The notes under the pieces were generated by a model. It was not told where the DNA came from and did not search any database. It saw nothing but the letters and a program-made list of their open reading frames with translations. The translations under genes and the position numbers were made by a program. A DNA stretch of 64,000 nt. It comes from Pedobacter riviphilus. GTDB taxonomy: Bacteria > Bacteroidota > Bacteroidia > Sphingobacteriales > Sphingobacteriaceae. Location of the stretch: positions 3,596,001 through 3,660,000 of the forward strand of contig NZ_CP061171.1 of assembly GCF_014692875.1 (NCBI RefSeq). The letters are read 5' to 3'. How positions within the stretch are numbered: position 1 is the first letter of the stretch; each line of letters starts with the position of its first letter. Below are positions 60,313 through 64,000 of this stretch, piece by piece.

Positions 60313-62616
60313 ATGATAATGAAGAGAGCGAATATCCTGGTTGTTTTTTTAACCCTGTTTGTGCTGAACGGATCGGCACAAACCAAAAAGCCTGTTTCGA
60401 CAGAAGAAGCGAAGATGAACACTTTCATCAGCAACCTGATGGCGAAAATGACCATTGACGAAAAAATTGGTCAGCTGAACCTGCCTAGTTCTGGCGATAT
60501 CACCACTGGACAGGCCAACAGCAGTGACATTTCTAAAAAAATAAAAGCAGGACAAGTTGGTGGCTTATTCAACATCAAAGGTGTAGATAAGATCAAGGCT
60601 GTTCAAAAAATAGCAGTAGAAAACAGTCGTATGAAAATTCCTTTGCTTTTTGGAATGGATGTTATACACGGTTACAATACCGTTTTCCCGATTCCTTTGG
60701 GCGTAAGCTGCATCTGGGATATGGCAACTGTACAAAAATCGGCCCGTATAGCAGCAATAGAAGCCAGTGCGAGCGGCATTAACTGGACCTTCTCTCCTAT
60801 GGTTGATATTTCGAGAGATCCACGTTGGGGACGTATCTCAGAAGGCAGTGGAGAAGATGCTTATTTAGGCTCGCAGATTGCTGCAGCCATGGTAAAAGGT
60901 TATCAGGGTAAACTTCAGGCCAATAATGAGATTTTAGCCTGTGTAAAACACTATGCGCTTTATGGTGCTGCCGAAGCTGGTAGAGATTACAATACCACCG
61001 ATATGAGCAAAGTACGCATGTACAACGAATATTTTCCACCTTATAAAGCAGCCGTTGACGCAGGAGCTGCCAGCATAATGGCATCCTTTAACGAAGTTGA
61101 TGGTATTCCTGCAACGGGGAACAAATGGTTAATGACCGATGTTTTACGCAATCAATGGGGTTTTAAAGGCTTTGTGGTAACCGATTATACAGGTATTCCT
61201 GAAATGATTGCACATGGTATGGGCGATTTACAGACCGTTTCAGCACTGGCCTTAAATGCAGGTATTGATATGGACATGGTTGGTGAAGGTTTTTTAGGAA
61301 CCCTAAAAAAATCATTGGCTGAGAAAAAAGTAGGAATCACGCAGATCGATAGAGCCTGCAGATTGGTACTTCAGGCAAAATACAAACTTGGCTTATTTAC
61401 CGATCCTTATAAATTCTGTAACGCAGAAAGGGCAGAAAAAGAGGTTTTTAGTCCGGCTAATCGCCAAGTGGCGCGTGAAGTTGCTGGCGAAAGCTTTGTA
61501 TTGTTAAAAAACAATAACAATATCCTGCCGTTAAAAAAATCAGGCACCATTGGTTTGATTGGTCCACTGGCCGATAATACCGCAAATATGTATGGTACCT
61601 GGAGTGTTGCTGCCCTTTTTGATCAATCGGTAACCGTGCTGCAAGGTTTAAAAAATGCTTTGGGTAATAATGCTAAAATATTAACTGCACGTGGTGCCAA
61701 CTTCCTGTCCGATTCTACCATGGAGCACCGATATGTAAACATCCATAACCCTACTTACAAACGCGATCCACGTACAGAAGCTGAAATGATCAAAGAAGCT
61801 TTAGAAGTAGCGAAAAAATCGGATGTAATTGTGGCTACTGTTGGCGAAGGCTCCGAATTTACAGGTGAAAGTAGTAGTGTTACGGATATACAGATACCGG
61901 AAACACAGAAAAATTTGTTAAAAGCTTTGGCCAAAACTGGTAAACCAGTAGTATTGGTGCTCTTTACAGGCCGCCCATTGGCATTGAATTGGGAACAAGA
62001 GAACATTCCGGCTATTTTGAATGTATGGTTTCCGGGTAGTGAAGCAGGAAATGCCATTGCCGATGTTCTTTTTGGCGATGTGAATCCTTCAGGCAAATTA
62101 AGCGCAACCTTTCCTCAAAACGTTGGTCAGGTGCCATTGTACTATGCGCATAAAAATACCGGTCGTCCATTGGCTGAAGGCAAATGGTTCGAAAAATTCC
62201 GTTCCAATTATTTAGACGTAAGCAACGATCCATTATATCCATTCGGCTTTGGTTTAAGCTATACCTCATTTAATTATAGTGATGTTAAACTGAGCGCAAA
62301 TACATTAACCAAAGGGAAATCGATCACTGCATCGATTACATTAAGCAATACAGGCAAATATGAAGGTAAAGAGGTTGTTCAATTATATATTCAAGACCTT
62401 GTGGGTAGCATTACCCGACCGGTAAAAGAGCTAAAAGGTTTTCAAAAAATTAATTTAAAAGCTGGAGAAAGTAAAACCGTTATTTTCAATATTTCCGAAA
62501 ACGACCTTAAGTTTTACAATTCTGATCTAAAATTTGTTGCAGAACCCGGCGATTTTAAAGTATTTATAGGAACAAATTCGCGTGATGTAAAAGAAGCATC
62601 TTTTACACTGAAATAA
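60313..62616 (+). CDS. GH3 beta-glucosidase (BglX-like)
   Basis: A 767-residue periplasmic exo-glycosidase (signal peptide ending NGSAQ). Domain order is the (beta/alpha)8 barrel (~30-370), the alpha/beta sandwich (~390-590) and the C-terminal fibronectin-like domain (~660-760: VVQLYIQDLVGSITRPVKEL). The nucleophile is Asp291 in GFVVTDYTGIPE, and the acid/base Glu lies in GEGSEFTGESSS (about 519). GH3 enzymes such as BT_3567 of Bacteroides thetaiotaomicron release glucose from beta-1,2-gluco-oligosaccharides, fitting the GH144 neighbours. It may start at 60313 or at the ATG at 60319. A terminator follows. Confidence 0.95.
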   Translation: MIMKRANILVVFLTLFVLNGSAQTKKPVSTEEAKMNTFISNLMAKMTIDEKIGQLNLPSSGDITTGQANSSDISKKIKAGQVGGLFNIKGVDKIKAVQKIAVENSRMKIPLLFGMDVIHGYNTVFPIPLGVSCIWDMATVQKSARIAAIEASASGINWTFSPMVDISRDPRWGRISEGSGEDAYLGSQIAAAMVKGYQGKLQANNEILACVKHYALYGAAEAGRDYNTTDMSKVRMYNEYFPPYKAAVDAGAASIMASFNEVDGIPATGNKWLMTDVLRNQWGFKGFVVTDYTGIPEMIAHGMGDLQTVSALALNAGIDMDMVGEGFLGTLKKSLAEKKVGITQIDRACRLVLQAKYKLGLFTDPYKFCNAERAEKEVFSPANRQVAREVAGESFVLLKNNNNILPLKKSGTIGLIGPLADNTANMYGTWSVAALFDQSVTVLQGLKNALGNNAKILTARGANFLSDSTMEHRYVNIHNPTYKRDPRTEAEMIKEALEVAKKSDVIVATVGEGSEFTGESSSVTDIQIPETQKNLLKALAKTGKPVVLVLFTGRPLALNWEQENIPAILNVWFPGSEAGNAIADVLFGDVNPSGKLSATFPQNVGQVPLYYAHKNTGRPLAEGKWFEKFRSNYLDVSNDPLYPFGFGLSYTSFNYSDVKLSANTLTKGKSITASITLSNTGKYEGKEVVQLYIQDLVGSITRPVKELKGFQKINLKAGESKTVIFNISENDLKFYNSDLKFVAEPGDFKVFIGTNSRDVKEASFTLK

Positions 62617-62636
62617 AGACAATTTGGTTTGGTTAT

Positions 62637-62678
62637 AAACCCTGAGCTATTGTAAAATAGCCAGGGTTTTCTATTTTT
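62637..62678 (+). terminator. Terminator after the GH3 gene
   Basis: AAACCCTGAGCTATT (62637-62651) pairs with AATAGCCAGGGTTT (62656-62669) with one bulged A, then TTCTATTTTT. Its tail overlaps the next promoter box. Confidence 0.8.
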
Positions 62679-62679
62679 G
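62672..62679 (+). promoter_or_regulatory. TATTTTTG -7 box for the esterase gene
   Basis: Matches TAnnTTTG, 4 nt (TTAA) before the ATG at 62684, and coincides with the T-tail of the terminator before it. Confidence 0.45.
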
Positions 62680-62683
62680 TTAA

Positions 62684-63463
62684 ATGAAAAAGATTATTTT
62701 AACTACCTGCATTCTTTTTTCTGTACTCTTTTTAAACGCTCAAGACTTAAAAAAATACGACAGGGGAAGCTATATCAAAGGAAAGGACTCTATTTACTAT
62801 AGAATCCTGTTTCCAGAGAATTTTAATCCCGACCAAAAATATCCACTCGTAATTTTTCTGCATGGTGTTGGAGAAAGAGGTATCGATAATGGCAATCAAT
62901 TATTGCACGGAGGAAAACTGTTTTTAAAGAACGATGTGCGTAAAAATTTCCCTGCTATTGTGGTTTTCCCTCAGTGCCCACCTAACGATTTTTGGGCAAA
63001 TGCCAATTTTGAGAAAGATGCCAAAGGTAAAAGGAAAATCAGTTTTGTAGAAGGTGGCAAACCAACTAAAATTATGCATGCACTACAAGGAATGGTTAGA
63101 AATTTCCTTAATAAACCTTATATAAACCAAGATCAAGTATATGTAGGTGGTTTATCTATGGGAGCAATGGGTACCTACGAATTGTTAAGGAGAGAACGCC
63201 GTAAATTTGCCGCAGCTATTGCTATTTGTGGTGGAGACAATACCAACAACATTAAAAAATATCAAAAAATACCACTTTGGATCTTTCATGGTGCAAAAGA
63301 TGATATTGTAGACCCTGTATTTTCGATTGCCATTGCCGAGCGACTAAAAACCGTTGGCGACGAAGTGAAATTCACCCTGTATCCAAATGCAAACCACAAT
63401 AGCTGGGACAATGCCTTTGCCGAACCGGAGTTGTTAAGCTGGTTGTTTTCGCATAAGCGGTAA
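62684..63463 (+). CDS. Secreted alpha/beta-hydrolase esterase
   Basis: A 259-residue exported esterase of the dienelactone hydrolase/LpqC-like group (signal peptide ending LNAQD). The nucleophile elbow is GGLSMGAMG with a Ser, the acid is the Asp in FHGAKDDIVDP, and the base is the His in NANHNSWDNAF. The oxyanion region is VIFLHGVGERGIDNG. Such enzymes remove acyl groups from glycans in some PULs, so de-esterification of substituted glucan is plausible. It has its own promoter after the GH3 terminator, so its membership in the locus is less certain. Confidence 0.85.
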   Translation: MKKIILTTCILFSVLFLNAQDLKKYDRGSYIKGKDSIYYRILFPENFNPDQKYPLVIFLHGVGERGIDNGNQLLHGGKLFLKNDVRKNFPAIVVFPQCPPNDFWANANFEKDAKGKRKISFVEGGKPTKIMHALQGMVRNFLNKPYINQDQVYVGGLSMGAMGTYELLRRERRKFAAAIAICGGDNTNNIKKYQKIPLWIFHGAKDDIVDPVFSIAIAERLKTVGDEVKFTLYPNANHNSWDNAFAEPELLSWLFSHKR

Positions 63464-63620
63464 TAGATAAATCAAACTCTGCGGTTTTCTCGCTATCGTC
63501 GCCCTGAACTTATTTTAGGGTCTTTCTTAGATAGATGCTGACCACCTTGTAGCTGTTAGGTATTTAATACAATAGGAAATAACTACTAAAAATAAGTTCA
63601 GCATAACGACCAAATGCAAA

Positions 63621-63659
63621 AAAAGGTCCTGACAATAAAATCAGGACCTTTTCTATACA
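63621..63659 (-). terminator. Terminator after yebC
   Basis: AAAAGGTCCTGA (63621-63632) pairs perfectly with TCAGGACCTTTT (63641-63652), a 12-bp stem with an 8-nt loop. On the minus strand a run of Ts follows. The gap 63464-63620 before it contains GATGCTGA/TTCAGCAT-type arms. Confidence 0.85.
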
Positions 63660-63673
63660 TTTTCTAATTGATA

Positions 63674-64000
63674 TTATTCTGCCATATTATGGTAAACGGC
63701 CTGCACATCATCATCTTCCTCCAACTTATCGATTAATTTTAACACATCAGCAGCCTGCTCTTCTGTAACCTCGTGATGAGATAAAGCAATACGCTCCAAT
63801 TTAGAGCTTTTTAACTCGATGCCTTTTTCTTCTAAAGCTTTTTGCAAAGAACCAAAGTTTTCGAATGCACCCTGTGCTACTGCGATATCATTTCCTTCTT
63901 CATCGGCCTCAACATAAAGTTCCTCTAGGCCCGCATCAATTAATTCGAACTCTAACTCTTCCAGATCTAAACCTTCTGCAGGCACGAAACGGAAAATAGA
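63674..64000 (-). CDS. yebC: YebC/PmpR family DNA-binding regulator (partial)
   Basis: The C-terminal ~109 residues of a YebC family protein; the 5' end is beyond the window. The visible part begins SIFRFVPAEGLDLEELEFEL and contains the acidic, alternating alpha/beta C-terminal domain (IDAGLEELYVEADEEGNDIA, then VTEEQAADVLKLIDKLEEDD and the terminal DVQAVYHNMAE). The GTG at 63985 is internal, not a start, since the frame is open to the edge. YebC proteins regulate transcription or, in some cases, relieve translation stalls; which applies here cannot be told. A strong terminator follows it. Confidence 0.92.
   Translation of the reverse strand, partial: SIFRFVPAEGLDLEELEFELIDAGLEELYVEADEEGNDIAVAQGAFENFGSLQKALEEKGIELKSSKLERIALSHHEVTEEQAADVLKLIDKLEEDDDVQAVYHNMAE

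Noticed and set aside
46323..63463. PUL for starch, cellulose or beta-1,3-glucan
   Set aside because: No GH13, GH5, GH9, GH16 or GH17 motifs are present. Despite the Pfam name Glycoamylase, PF10091 enzymes of this type act on beta-1,2-glucan.

Overview
The window looks like the chromosome of a Sphingobacteriaceae bacterium (phylum Bacteroidota), most likely Pedobacter or a close relative. The evidence is low GC with A-rich start regions lacking clear Shine-Dalgarno sites, repeated TAnnTTTG promoter boxes, type IX secretion proteins, a SusC/SusD locus, split transketolase genes and Bacteroidota-specific families (DUF6089/PorG, PorT, DUF5686). This assignment is by protein resemblance only; there is no rRNA gene in the window.

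Layout. 1-5.8 kb (minus strand): an envelope operon, alpha/beta hydrolase - CBS protein - nadK - porG - uppS - bamA. bamA runs off the left edge and carries an apparent one-base frameshift. 6-9 kb (minus): YqeY-like protein, SDR oxidoreductase, and ubiE/menG overlapping porT. 9-12.5 kb (plus): engB, a UbiA prenyltransferase and an M3 peptidase. 12.8-20 kb: two transporters, a hypothetical gene, a REP-associated transposase (RAYT) with three matching hairpins, and the Kup potassium transporter followed by an unlisted 50-codon membrane-protein gene. 20-31 kb (plus): a very small T9SS cargo, FAH hydrolase, M23 peptidase, Bcp, split transketolase, an ECF-sigma operon, a class III aminotransferase and a two-component system. 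31-46 kb: housekeeping genes (rluA-type, panB, carA, pheS, kbl, trhO) mixed with an ABC-2 exporter, a Fic protein, a TetR gene and a DUF5686 outer-membrane protein.

46.3-63.5 kb is a polysaccharide utilisation locus: a membrane-tethered reg_prop/Y_Y_Y/LuxR-type regulator, SusC, SusD, a LamG lipoprotein, two adjacent GH144-type (PF10091) lipoproteins, a small unknown secreted protein, a GH43-like protein with F5/8C and FN3-like domains, a GH3 beta-glucosidase and a secreted esterase. GH144 plus GH3 is the known enzyme logic for beta-1,2-glucan, so that is the inferred substrate. A terminator hairpin separates susCD-LamG from the enzyme genes. The right edge holds a partial yebC.

The most unusual material is intergenic: (i) the RAYT with its hairpins; (ii) three copies of an ~80-105 bp element made of two CCCCT(A/G)AAGGGG-like hairpins; (iii) at least six inverted-repeat blocks whose sequences are unrelated but whose architecture is the same (short words and their reverse complements just upstream of genes); and (iv) TAnnTTTG boxes placed only 3-5 nt before ATG codons, suggesting leaderless or near-leaderless transcripts. 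No tRNA, rRNA, CRISPR array, prophage or complete IS element was seen.
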